A DNA stretch of 32,238 nucleotides from NCBI GenBank assembly GCA_030619925.1, contig JAUXAL010000048.1, forward strand, positions 1-32,238, read 5' to 3'. The position numbers and the translations under genes are program-made. Below the pieces are notes generated by a model, which was not told the origin of the DNA, searched no databases, and was given only the letters and a program-made list of their open reading frames with translations. This document shows positions 14,943 through 22,407 of this stretch, piece by piece. The DNA comes from Phycisphaerae bacterium. Its GTDB lineage: Bacteria; Planctomycetota; Phycisphaerae; Sedimentisphaerales; Anaerobacaceae. How positions within the stretch are numbered: position 1 is the first letter of the stretch; each line of letters starts with the position of its first letter.

Positions 14943-17621
14943 ATGCGAACGAAACATATCAAATCCTGGATAACAGTTTTGTCGGTCTTCCTGCTTGCGG
15001 TTTTTTTGTGTATCGGCTGGGAGAGGTTTACTTCTCCGACAGTCGAGCCCCTGGAAGCCCAGCTGGTCTACAATCCGGAACCGGCACTTGCCAAAGTTGA
15101 GCCCAGTGTGGTCAGCCTGTGGGCCATCAAGGAGAAAAACGGAGACACGCAAATCGGCCTGATTGGTTGCGGTCTGATTATTGATTCCCGCGGGTTTGTC
15201 CTTACCTCGGCAACCTTGACGGAAGACATCGAATCTCTCCATGTAATCGACCGGGAAGATAAGAAGTACGAGGCGGACATAATCATAACCGATGAGATAA
15301 CACGGCTGACATTGCTCAAAGTAGACCCAAACAACACAACAGAAAGTGAAGGATTTGAAGCTGCGCACCTGGGGGATTCCGAGCAAATCAGAAAAGGTGA
15401 CGGCGTTATTGCTATAGGCGGCAGAAGGACCCCCTCGGGTTGGGAGTTAACAACAAAAACCGGCAGGATTACCAAACGGCGTCAATCTCTGGTAGTTAAG
15501 GGGACTGCCGGGGTTCCCCGGGACCCCCCAAAAACGCGAAAAGGTGCGTTTGGGGGCCCCAAGAAATTGAGATATCGGGATTTGCTCCAAACCGACGTAT
15601 CGCTGACTTCGGAAAATGCAGGTGGCCCATTGGTCAACCTGCAAGGAGAAGTTGTCGGACTCGGCCTGCCCTTTGTTCAGCCAGCTAATATTTCTTCTTT
15701 CAGCTATGCTGTTGGAATCAATCAGTGCAAGAATTTCCTGGCAAGATTGCCGATTCCTCAGTGGACCGATGGACCGGCAGGCGAGGTTGCCAGTTGGTTG
15801 GGAGCCGAGATGCTGCCGCTGAATCCGGTGTTTGGTGCTCAGCTTTCCGTGCCGGAAAGGCGTGGTGAAATAGTCAATCACATACGGAACAATTCTCCGG
15901 CGGAGCACGCCGGTTTAAGGCGCGGGGATGTTATTACGGGCATCAACGGCAACAGAATAAGAGACCGGTCCTCCCTTGATGAAATGGCGGCGCGGCTGTG
16001 CCAAACCGACAAGATCAGGTTGAGTGTCCTGAGGGACGGACGGGAAAAGAATCTTACCGTCTACTGGAACAAATCCATGTACGTTCCACCCGGCGGCGGT
16101 TCTCTGGGAGAGGTTGTGGTCGTTGTGCTGATTTTTGTACTGATGTACTATTTTGTGTACAAAAATGTTTTCGACCGCGTCGTTCTGTTTGTTTTAGGTG
16201 CGATAGTAATCGCTATAACCGGCCACCACCTGGGTTTTTATGATCAAGACCGAGTGGCCTCTGCACTGCTGAGCAAGATCGACGTCCTTTGTTTTATAGT
16301 GGGAATGCAGTTGATTACCGGCGTCCTGGAAGACGCCGGCGCTCTGGAATACTTGGCTAAAAAGATAACCCTCATCACTGGTGGTGATACGTGGCGGGTA
16401 ATGTGGCTTTTCTGCCTGGTTACATACGCTTTCTCTCTGGTGGTCAACAATCTTACTACCATTATGCTGATGGCGCCGATGGTGTTGAAGTTGTCCAAGT
16501 ATCTGGGTTGTGACCCCAAACCCTTTCTGGTCAGCATGATAATCGCTTCTAATCTTGGCGGGGCCTCCACTATGGTCGGCGATTTTCCCAACATGCTTAT
16601 CGGCGCTGAGATAGGTTTGCCTTTCTATCAGTTTATCTCCTATATGCTCCCCATTTGTCTGCTGGAACTGTTTGTTCTGTTGGCATACTTGCGGATTGCC
16701 CGGCCTTCTTTGTTCAAGTGCGGGGGGACTTTCCAAACGCGAAAAAATAGGGTTGGGGGCCTCAGGGTAAATAACAGGAATTCTTCGGCAACACCGGATG
16801 AGTATCAGGATGACGAGCTGTGGGATACGGATTTGGATTTGCCTGGAGCGGGGTCCCTCCCGGAATTGGCTGGACACGAGAACAGCTTAAAGAACGATAG
16901 CCCGTTCTTTCATACCATAAGGCAGAGCTTACCCAGGACGATAAAGAACCGGGACGCTTTGAGGAGAGGGCTCGTTATTCTGGTGGGGGTTACCGTTGGT
17001 TTTCTCCTTTCTGATTCTCTGAATTGCTCGCCGGCGATTATCGCGCTGGGTGGTGGAATCATTGCCCTGGCCTTTGGGGCATGTGAACCGTTTAGCCTTT
17101 TGCAGAAGGTCAGTATCAGGGACATCCTGTTCTTCTCCGGTCTTTTTGTCCTTGTAGGAGCGGCTGAAGCCTCCGGAGCCCTCAACTATATGTCAGAGTT
17201 CATTGTGCACCTTTCTTTTGGAAATCTCCTGTTTTTGTGCCTGCTGCTGATGTGGACCGGAGCATTTGTTACTTGTTTCCTGAACGCCGGACCGACCACG
17301 GCCCTGTTTCTGCCGGTAGTGCTCTCGTTTAAGAGCGCAGCACCGAATAATCTTTATTGGTGGGCGCTTTCGTTGGGAGTCTGTGCCGGGTCAAGTGGAA
17401 CCCTTGCGGGCGCTACTGCCGGTAGTGTTACTGCAAGTATGATTGATAGATTCATAAAAAAACGAGAAGGCGAACCAATGATCTCGCCAAAGTCCACCAA
17501 TAAAGACAGCGGCAAGTATACGAAGCTGACCTTTAAGGAATATGGTGCATTGGGCTTTCCAATGATGCTCATATTCTTGCTCATATCGAGCATATACATA
17601 ACCGTGATCTATCGCTGGTAG
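14943..17621 (+). CDS. Fusion of MamO-like pseudoprotease, PDZ domain and MamN-like transporter
   Basis: The 892-residue protein joins parts that are separate genes in Magnetospirillum. Residues 9-25 are a membrane anchor. Residues about 45-265 are an HtrA/trypsin-like fold in which all three catalytic positions are changed: Thr91 for His (LTSATLTED), Arg121 for Asp and Ala226 for Ser (SENAGGPLVN). This parallels MamO, a catalytically dead protease. A PDZ domain covers about 285-376. From 388 on, some ten or more membrane segments form an ArsB/NhaD-type ion transporter like MamN, with VVNNLTTIMLMAP, NLGGASTMVGDFPN and NAGPTTALFLPV. Two palindromic repeats are translated in frame (residues 193-207 and 594-607). 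ATG 14943 starts 3 nt after mamB; an upstream TTG at 14898 lies inside mamB. Confidence 0.88.
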   Translation: MRTKHIKSWITVLSVFLLAVFLCIGWERFTSPTVEPLEAQLVYNPEPALAKVEPSVVSLWAIKEKNGDTQIGLIGCGLIIDSRGFVLTSATLTEDIESLHVIDREDKKYEADIIITDEITRLTLLKVDPNNTTESEGFEAAHLGDSEQIRKGDGVIAIGGRRTPSGWELTTKTGRITKRRQSLVVKGTAGVPRDPPKTRKGAFGGPKKLRYRDLLQTDVSLTSENAGGPLVNLQGEVVGLGLPFVQPANISSFSYAVGINQCKNFLARLPIPQWTDGPAGEVASWLGAEMLPLNPVFGAQLSVPERRGEIVNHIRNNSPAEHAGLRRGDVITGINGNRIRDRSSLDEMAARLCQTDKIRLSVLRDGREKNLTVYWNKSMYVPPGGGSLGEVVVVVLIFVLMYYFVYKNVFDRVVLFVLGAIVIAITGHHLGFYDQDRVASALLSKIDVLCFIVGMQLITGVLEDAGALEYLAKKITLITGGDTWRVMWLFCLVTYAFSLVVNNLTTIMLMAPMVLKLSKYLGCDPKPFLVSMIIASNLGGASTMVGDFPNMLIGAEIGLPFYQFISYMLPICLLELFVLLAYLRIARPSLFKCGGTFQTRKNRVGGLRVNNRNSSATPDEYQDDELWDTDLDLPGAGSLPELAGHENSLKNDSPFFHTIRQSLPRTIKNRDALRRGLVILVGVTVGFLLSDSLNCSPAIIALGGGIIALAFGACEPFSLLQKVSIRDILFFSGLFVLVGAAEASGALNYMSEFIVHLSFGNLLFLCLLLMWTGAFVTCFLNAGPTTALFLPVVLSFKSAAPNNLYWWALSLGVCAGSSGTLAGATAGSVTASMIDRFIKKREGEPMISPKSTNKDSGKYTKLTFKEYGALGFPMMLIFLLISSIYITVIYRW
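15520..15560 (+). repeat. Palindromic repeat, copy B, inside the mamO-mamN gene
   Basis: Inverted arms (GGGACCCCCC...AAACGC and GCGTTTGGGGGCCCC) surround a GAAAAGGT loop. It is translated in frame as RDPPKTRKGAFGGPK, at a loop of the pseudoprotease just before the strand leading to SENAGG. A further small palindrome, CCGGGGTTCCCCGG, lies directly upstream. Confidence 0.75.
16722..16763 (+). repeat. Palindromic repeat, copy C, inside the mamO-mamN gene
   Basis: This more diverged copy keeps the core CCAAACGCGAAAAA and GGTTGGGGGCC. It is translated in the same frame as copy B (GGTFQTRKNRVGGL) in the hydrophilic loop between two membrane blocks of the transporter part. Confidence 0.65.
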
Positions 17622-17639
17622 GAAAAGGAGGAAAGATAT

Positions 17640-17924
17640 ATGCAACGTCAACTGGTTATCATCTTACTGGTCGCATTAGTGCTGATCTTGCTGACCGTTC
17701 AAAATCCCAATCCGGTACCTTTGCAATTCTTGAGCTGGGAGATGCAACAGGTTCCGCTGATTGTGATTATACTGCTTTCGCTGTTGGTGGGGATAGTCAT
17801 TTCTTCGATTTTAGGCTTGATCAAACAGTCGAAACTAAAGGAGAAAATTCGCCGCTTGGAAAGGGAAATAGAAGAATTGAAGCAGCCGCCGGTGGTTTCG
17901 CCTGATGAAACCCTGGAAGAATGA
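17640..17924 (+). CDS. mamL: MamL-like LapA-domain membrane protein
   Basis: The 94-residue protein has two membrane segments (about 4-20 and 36-60) joined by a short segment containing VQNPNPVPLQFLSWEM, the LapA/DUF1049 signature, and then a basic helix predicted to form a coiled coil (KLKEKIRRLEREIEEL). MamL is a small LapA-like protein with a basic tail needed for magnetosome membrane formation. A strong AAAAGGAGGAAAG ribosome site precedes ATG 17640, 18 nt after the mamO-mamN stop. A generic LapA protein is possible, but the location supports MamL. Confidence 0.75.
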   Translation: MQRQLVIILLVALVLILLTVQNPNPVPLQFLSWEMQQVPLIVIILLSLLVGIVISSILGLIKQSKLKEKIRRLEREIEELKQPPVVSPDETLEE

Positions 17925-17937
17925 AAGGAGATATGAT

Positions 17938-18165
17938 ATGCGCAAAGACCCGATTCTCGCCTGTTTGCTGAATTTGTTGCTGGTAGGAACCGGCCACATA
18001 TACCTGGGCCAGATATGGAAAGGGGTGATAATATTCGCAATCGGAATTGTGCTTTGGATGTTTAGTGGGATTGCGGCTGTCCCTCTGGTCATCTGGGCAA
18101 TGTTTGACGCGTACAGTACCGCCAAGAGAATGGAACAACCGGAGAAGAAAACTCCGGCTGAATAA
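17938..18165 (+). CDS. TM2-like small membrane protein
   Basis: The 75-residue protein has two membrane segments and the pattern LLLVGTGHIYLGQIWKGVII followed by PLVIWAMFDAYSTAKRME, which is typical of small TM2-like proteins (G-x-GHxYLGQxxKG, then DAY). The function of such proteins is unknown. GAAAGGAGATAT gives a good ribosome site for ATG 17938, 13 nt after mamL. Its place between mamL and a MamE-like anchor protein suggests a magnetosome membrane component, which is inference. It does not resemble MamF/MmsF closely enough to name. Confidence 0.75.
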   Translation: MRKDPILACLLNLLLVGTGHIYLGQIWKGVIIFAIGIVLWMFSGIAAVPLVIWAMFDAYSTAKRMEQPEKKTPAE

Positions 18166-18183
18166 GTGGGAAGGATGATAATT

Positions 18184-18420
18184 ATGAGTGAAGCAGATGC
18201 AAACGTACTTAACGACCGTAATAGGAACGTGATTATCATTGCTGTTACAATTGTGGTACTTGCTGTCATTCTCATGTACTTCCGCGACCGGCAGCAAAAG
18301 CGGGCCCTTGAGTTACAGCGCCTTGACACGCAAGGGGACGTCTGGGAGGAATGGGGCCTGCCACAGCAGAGTGGACAACTGAAAAATATGTCAGGCAAAG
18401 GCGGTGAGAAAATTCTCTAA
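18184..18420 (+). CDS. Stand-alone MamE N-terminal anchor paralogue
   Basis: The 78-residue protein has one membrane segment (about 16-33) followed by a short polar tail. It matches residues about 6-56 of the MamE at 9365: RN, then a VVLAVILMYFRDRQQ-type segment against VVVVVFYWDRQK, then QG...EEWG in both. The protease and PDZ domains are absent. ATG 18184 is chosen because GGAAGG lies 10 nt upstream. It is either a decayed duplicate or a functional membrane adaptor that competes for MamE partners. No further MamE homology is visible in the 100 nt downstream. Confidence 0.7.
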   Translation: MSEADANVLNDRNRNVIIIAVTIVVLAVILMYFRDRQQKRALELQRLDTQGDVWEEWGLPQQSGQLKNMSGKGGEKIL

Positions 18421-18520
18421 TCGCTTCAGCTCGAGGCGGAGCTTCGCGGGCGGCGGCGATTTGGATATTTGAGCGGTTGAAGACGGCCAAGTGTGAGACA
18501 ATGAGTGGACGGCAAGTTCT

Positions 18521-18865
18521 ATGAACCCAATAAAACGGAAAGTGAGTTCTTTCTTGACCGAAGTCGCCCGTAAGGAAATAGAGGCTCTGGATCCCGAGTC
18601 TCCGTGTGCAAAGGAATTAAGCAAAATCGAAGCTGATGATATTATAGTTGAAGACATCGAGAAGATGTGCAACGCCGCCACTTTGGCTGAGACAACAAGG
18701 GTGCTTTTGCTGGTGACACGGCTAAAAAAGGCATCCGGACAGAAAAAAGAGGCGATAAAGAGCGATCTCAACACGATAGCGGAACGGCTGGTGACAAGAG
18801 TAGAAGCCGAATCGGGCCGGTTGAGGTTACCTAAGGCTTGTCACCATTTACTTTTAGAGCTTTAA
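18521..18865 (+). CDS. Hypothetical helical protein
   Basis: The 114-residue protein is not recognised. It is charged and probably all-helical, with KRKVSSFLTEVARKEIEAL at the start and TTRVLLLVTRLKKASGQKKE in the middle, and has no membrane segment. The ribosome site is weak (GGACGGCAAG). It lies between the MamE-anchor gene and the helical gene at 18886 and so probably belongs to the same transcript. Codon pattern and the lack of a long opposing frame with similar quality support it moderately. Confidence 0.6.
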   Translation: MNPIKRKVSSFLTEVARKEIEALDPESPCAKELSKIEADDIIVEDIEKMCNAATLAETTRVLLLVTRLKKASGQKKEAIKSDLNTIAERLVTRVEAESGRLRLPKACHHLLLEL

Positions 18866-18885
18866 CTGTGCTATAGGAGTCAACC

Positions 18886-19323
18886 ATGAGTTTCACTGAT
18901 GTTTGTCGTAATTTCGCTTGTGGCATGGGAAAATTCATCGGGGGAAGTCTTAATGTTTTGGCCTGGCCCCGAAAAGCCCTGAGAAAATCGGCAGGGAAAC
19001 TGCGACCCCAATCTTCGCGGGAAAAGATTCGGGCTATTGTGACCGAGGAATTAATACGTTTGGTGGGCAAGGAAACCGAGCTTACGCGGACAAAACTTGA
19101 AGAACGCCTGCAAATTATGGCTGAAACCATACTGGCTCTTCAAGAGAGGATTAATGAGCTCAGCGCTCGTGGTCCTGTCAGTGAAGCAGATATGCGGGAA
19201 GCAGTGGATTCGCTTAAAGCTGCTGAGGCTCTTACTAATGATGAAAGAGCCGTACTGGTAAAAGTCTTCAGACAGAATGTCGCACTTCAAAAACCTGAGC
19301 TTGTTGGTGACGCCATTAACTAA
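18886..19323 (+). CDS. Coiled-coil protein sharing a C-terminal domain with the PAS protein
   Basis: The 145-residue protein is probably cytosolic. A basic segment (residues about 25-50) is followed by a long helix (about 50-95: IRAIVTEELIRLVGKE, LEERLQIMAETILALQERINEL). The C-terminal ~57 residues (INELSARGPVSE, then NDERAVLVKVFRQNVALQKPEL) match the C-terminus of the next gene (INELSTRG, NDRKAVLEKIFKENIRLQKPEL). AGGAG lies 6 nt before ATG 18886. The shared end may be an interaction module. I do not recognise the family. Confidence 0.7.
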   Translation: MSFTDVCRNFACGMGKFIGGSLNVLAWPRKALRKSAGKLRPQSSREKIRAIVTEELIRLVGKETELTRTKLEERLQIMAETILALQERINELSARGPVSEADMREAVDSLKAAEALTNDERAVLVKVFRQNVALQKPELVGDAIN

Positions 19324-19382
19324 AGTATATCGTAGACTTGCACCTGTTTTTGAAAATTATGGTTTTAAACAGAAGCAGGACG

Positions 19383-20480
19383 ATGAATGAAAATATGGAT
19401 TATATAACTGCTGGACGTAAACAGGCCGAGCAAACGCTGCGGTATCTGACAGTGATCGCCGAACGCGCAATGGAAGGAATTGTCGTGTTCGACCTCAGTG
19501 GAGCCCTTCGGTTTGTCAATGCGGCCTGGGCCACGATGCATGGATACGAGGCTGGGCATGAGCTGATTGGCAAACAGATTAGCATATTCCACACTAAAGA
19601 GCAGATGAAAACTGATGTGATTCCTTTCATGGAAGAAACCAAACGTAGAGGCCAGCTCGCCGGGCCGATGGAACACGTGCGAAGAGATGGAACACCATTG
19701 CCCACAGACATGCTAATGGTCGTCTTCAAAGACGAGGCGGGCAAGGCCATGGGACTTATCGGTTTTGCCACAGACCTCACCGAGCATGAACGCACAAAGG
19801 ACGAACTGAAACGATACCGGAACCGCCTGGAAGAGCTCGTCAAGCAGCAGACTGTCGAATTAACAGCGGCAAACGAACAGCTTCAAAATCAAATCGCCGA
19901 ACACGAGCGAGCGGAGCAGCACCTCAAGCAGCAGACTGCCGAATTAACAGCAGCAAATGAACAGCTTCAAAATCAAATCGCCGAACACGAGCGAGCGGAG
20001 CAGCGCCTCAAGCGACAGACCGCCGAATTAACAGCAACAAACGAACAGCTCCAAAATCAAATCACCGAACGTGAACGAGCAGAGGAACACCTCAAGCAGC
20101 AAACCGCCGAATTAACAGCAGCAAACGAACAACTCCAGTACGAAATCACCGAACGAAAACAAGCCGAAGAATGCCTCAAGCAGCAAACTGACCAGTTAAA
20201 AACCGCCAATGAACAACTCCGGCATGAGGTCTTGGAACACGAACGAGCCGAGCAGCTCCTCAAGCAGCAAACTGAGAAATTAAAAGCTGCAACTGAACGA
20301 CTCAAAGATCAAATTAACGAACTGAGCACTCGTGGTCGTATTGGCGAAGTAGGCGTGTGTAGCACAATGGGTTCGCTCGAAAATGATAGAAAGGCCGTAT
20401 TGGAAAAGATTTTCAAGGAGAATATCAGACTTCAAAAACCGGAACTCGACGATGCTATTGTCAACGAAAATACATTATAA
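19383..20480 (+). CDS. PAS-domain protein with a repetitive coiled coil
   Basis: The 365-residue protein starts with one PAS domain (about 20-140: AMEGIVVFDLSGALRFVNAA, HGYEAGHELIGK, HVRRDGTPLPTDM, GLIGFATDLTEH). A coiled coil of six 28-residue units follows (about 153-320; unit LKQQTAELTAANEQLQNQI plus AEHERAEQH). The end is the C-terminal domain shared with the 18886 protein. No kinase, cyclase or other output domain is present, and there is no membrane segment. ATG 19383 has AGCAGGA just upstream; an earlier TTG at 19338 lacks support. It may be a redox- or ligand-sensing scaffold next to the MamK filament, but this is inference. A truncated histidine kinase sensor is the alternative. Confidence 0.75.
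   Translation: MNENMDYITAGRKQAEQTLRYLTVIAERAMEGIVVFDLSGALRFVNAAWATMHGYEAGHELIGKQISIFHTKEQMKTDVIPFMEETKRRGQLAGPMEHVRRDGTPLPTDMLMVVFKDEAGKAMGLIGFATDLTEHERTKDELKRYRNRLEELVKQQTVELTAANEQLQNQIAEHERAEQHLKQQTAELTAANEQLQNQIAEHERAEQRLKRQTAELTATNEQLQNQITERERAEEHLKQQTAELTAANEQLQYEITERKQAEECLKQQTDQLKTANEQLRHEVLEHERAEQLLKQQTEKLKAATERLKDQINELSTRGRIGEVGVCSTMGSLENDRKAVLEKIFKENIRLQKPELDDAIVNENTL
19839..20342 (+). repeat. Six 84-bp tandem repeats in the PAS/coiled-coil gene
   Basis: Units start at 19839, 19923, 20007, 20091, 20175 and 20259, exactly 84 bp apart, each beginning near CTCAAGCAGCA. The first four are nearly identical and the last two more diverged. Each unit adds four heptads to the coiled coil. 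Confidence 0.9.
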
Positions 20481-20569
20481 AGCTTCGGTCTGAGCAAAGA
20501 CCGGACTTTGCAGAGTTTAAATATGGAATGGTTGACTAAATATTAACGTTCCAAAGAAGGGGCAAAAGT

Positions 20570-21742
20570 ATGGCTAAGAAACACGTTAAAAAACAAGTCA
20601 GGAAAGAGACCAAAATGAAAGTCAGTAAAAACCCTTTGATTTCCGAGGCTTCTCTTCCTCTTTCACCAAGAGGTGAAGCTCTCTTCGTGGGTATCGACTT
20701 AGGCACCTGCCGGGCATCCATAGCTGCCAGTAACGGCGTCCGTGAGGTGGTTCCAACCTACGTTGGATACCCAAGGGACAACATCTCTGAGGAGCTCTTC
20801 GGTGCCGAGCCGCTATTCGGAGAATTGGCGCTCAGACATCGGCTCTCGGTAGAGCTGGTCCGGCCGTTGGCTCATGGGGTAATACGAGATGGCAGTAAAG
20901 GCGGCAAGAACAAGAACCTCGTGGCTGCGCAACAATTGGTGCGTCACTTGTTGCAACGGGCCCGTCCCAAACCCAATGGGCCTGTCTATGGTGTAATTGG
21001 CGCACCGGCTCGCGCCAGTATCGCCAGCAGGCGCGTTCTTATTGATGCGGCCCGGGGTATACTTGACGCGGTTATGATTGTCTCGGAACCTTTTGCCGTG
21101 GCTTATGGGCTGGGTATTCTCGACCGGGCCCTGGTCATTGATATCGGTGCCGGAACAGTCGATTTATGCCGCCTACATGGAACGCTTCCTGAAGAGCAAG
21201 ACCAGATTACTTTAGACGAGGCCGGTGATTTTATAGACGAAAAGCTCTCCAGCCTGATTCAGAAGAAACATCCCAAGGCACAATTCAATGTCAATATGGT
21301 CAGGGCGTTGAAAGAACGGCATGGTTTCGTTTCGGAGAACGCGGACCGGGTGAGAGCCCGTTTTCCCGTGGAAGGCAGGCCAAAAGACTTTGATATCACC
21401 GACGAGCTGCGGACAGCCTGCAGAAGTATTGTGCCTGGTATCATTGACTCAATCGCAAGATTGATTGCCACATATGATCCGGAGTTTCAGGAAGCTATTC
21501 GCTCCAACGTACTACTGGCCGGCGGCGGAAGTCAAATGATTGGTTTGCCAACGCTTGTTGACCAGGGCATGGAGGAGCTGGGTGGAGGCAGGGTAACTCG
21601 TGTGGAAGAGCCTGTGTTTGCCGGGGCCAACGGAGCGTTGAAGATGGCCCAGCGGATGCCCAGGCATTTCTGGAAGGTACTAAGAGGAGATAACGAGGTT
21701 GTTGTAGGAAACAGAAGAACAAGGGTCGGGAAAGGAGTATAA
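20570..21742 (+). CDS. mamK: MamK, magnetosome actin-like filament protein
   Basis: The 390-residue actin/MreB-fold ATPase matches MamK well. Its phosphate-1 motif is FVGIDLGT (39-46), followed by VPTYVGYPRDNI, YGVIGAPARAS, IVSEPFAVAYGL, phosphate-2 VIDIGAGTVDL, EDQITLDEAGDFIDE, FNVNMVRALKE and the adenosine motif VLLAGGGSQMIGL. MamK polymerises into cytosolic filaments that align magnetosomes into a chain. Compared with Magnetospirillum MamK (about 347 residues), this protein has a lysine-rich extension of roughly 35 residues before the fold and a short basic tail. ATG 20570 follows GAAGGGG. It lies next to two coiled-coil proteins that may be its partners. Confidence 0.95.
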   Translation: MAKKHVKKQVRKETKMKVSKNPLISEASLPLSPRGEALFVGIDLGTCRASIAASNGVREVVPTYVGYPRDNISEELFGAEPLFGELALRHRLSVELVRPLAHGVIRDGSKGGKNKNLVAAQQLVRHLLQRARPKPNGPVYGVIGAPARASIASRRVLIDAARGILDAVMIVSEPFAVAYGLGILDRALVIDIGAGTVDLCRLHGTLPEEQDQITLDEAGDFIDEKLSSLIQKKHPKAQFNVNMVRALKERHGFVSENADRVRARFPVEGRPKDFDITDELRTACRSIVPGIIDSIARLIATYDPEFQEAIRSNVLLAGGGSQMIGLPTLVDQGMEELGGGRVTRVEEPVFAGANGALKMAQRMPRHFWKVLRGDNEVVVGNRRTRVGKGV

Positions 21743-21745
21743 CAA

Positions 21746-21961
21746 ATGACAAAAGGTCTGTTGATTGGCGCGGCTTTTGTTGGAGGTATCTTTGTAGGAT
21801 TTGTCACATATGAAGTCGCAAAAAAGAAGGGCCCGAAATTGCTGGCAACCGCCAAGAAGAAGGCTTCAAACATCGGAAAAAGAACATCCGAAATAGTCAC
21901 GGAAGCAAAGCGAGCGTTTTCCGAGGGATTCGCCAGCGCGCAAGACGCAGCGACAGCGTAA
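21746..21961 (+). CDS. YtxH-like small membrane protein after mamK
   Basis: The 71-residue protein has one glycine-rich membrane segment (about 3-20: GLLIGAAFVGGIFVGFVTYE) and a basic amphipathic helix, as in YtxH-like proteins. It starts 3 nt after the mamK stop with AAAGGAG upstream, so it is co-translated with mamK. It could tether filaments to the membrane, which is inference from position. The 260 nt after it hold G-rich sequence without a recognisable gene. Confidence 0.7.
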   Translation: MTKGLLIGAAFVGGIFVGFVTYEVAKKKGPKLLATAKKKASNIGKRTSEIVTEAKRAFSEGFASAQDAATA

Positions 21962-22221
21962 GGACCTCCGCCACTGGCAGCTACGCTCCGAAGAGGACCC
22001 AAGGGAGCGGGCAAGATGGTAACCCGGGGATAACCCGCCAGCGGCTCACAGGGGGCGGTAAGTCGCTCCAGGGAAACGGCAAGAGCAATTAGGTTCTTAC
22101 CGGACCCGACATCGATGATTTGTTGTCGATGTGAAAAAATGCAAATTCCATGATAATCTGAAGCGAAAGATAGATCTTTTGTGACGCCCAGTAATGTACC
22201 AGAGGGTAAGAGGCACAAATT

Positions 22222-22407
22222 ATGCAGGAGATAAAGAGAGAATTCAGGTGTTTAGAATGTGGGCATGAGTGGAAGATACCTTTCGGGGGCGGACGGCAGG
22301 TGGTTTGTCCTGAGTGTGGAGGTGATAAGGTCAAGAGGACCAATCCCGGTATAGGTGGCCCCCACAGGGGAAGAAAAAGGGGCATCCATGACAGCAAAAA
22401 TTGTTAG
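22222..22407 (+). CDS. Small zinc-ribbon protein
   Basis: The 61-residue protein has two cysteine pairs (FRCLECGHEW and VVCPECGGDK) spaced as in a zinc ribbon, and a basic Gly-rich tail. AGAGG lies before ATG 22222. Its 3' end overlaps the start of the following CDF gene by 20 nt, so the two are translationally coupled. Similar small ribbons of unknown role are found near metal and redox genes. Confidence 0.75.
   Translation: MQEIKREFRCLECGHEWKIPFGGGRQVVCPECGGDKVKRTNPGIGGPHRGRKRGIHDSKNC

Noticed and set aside
19839-20342. Evenly spaced repeats as a CRISPR array
   Set aside because: Units of 84 bp are contiguous without spacers and encode coiled-coil heptads in frame.
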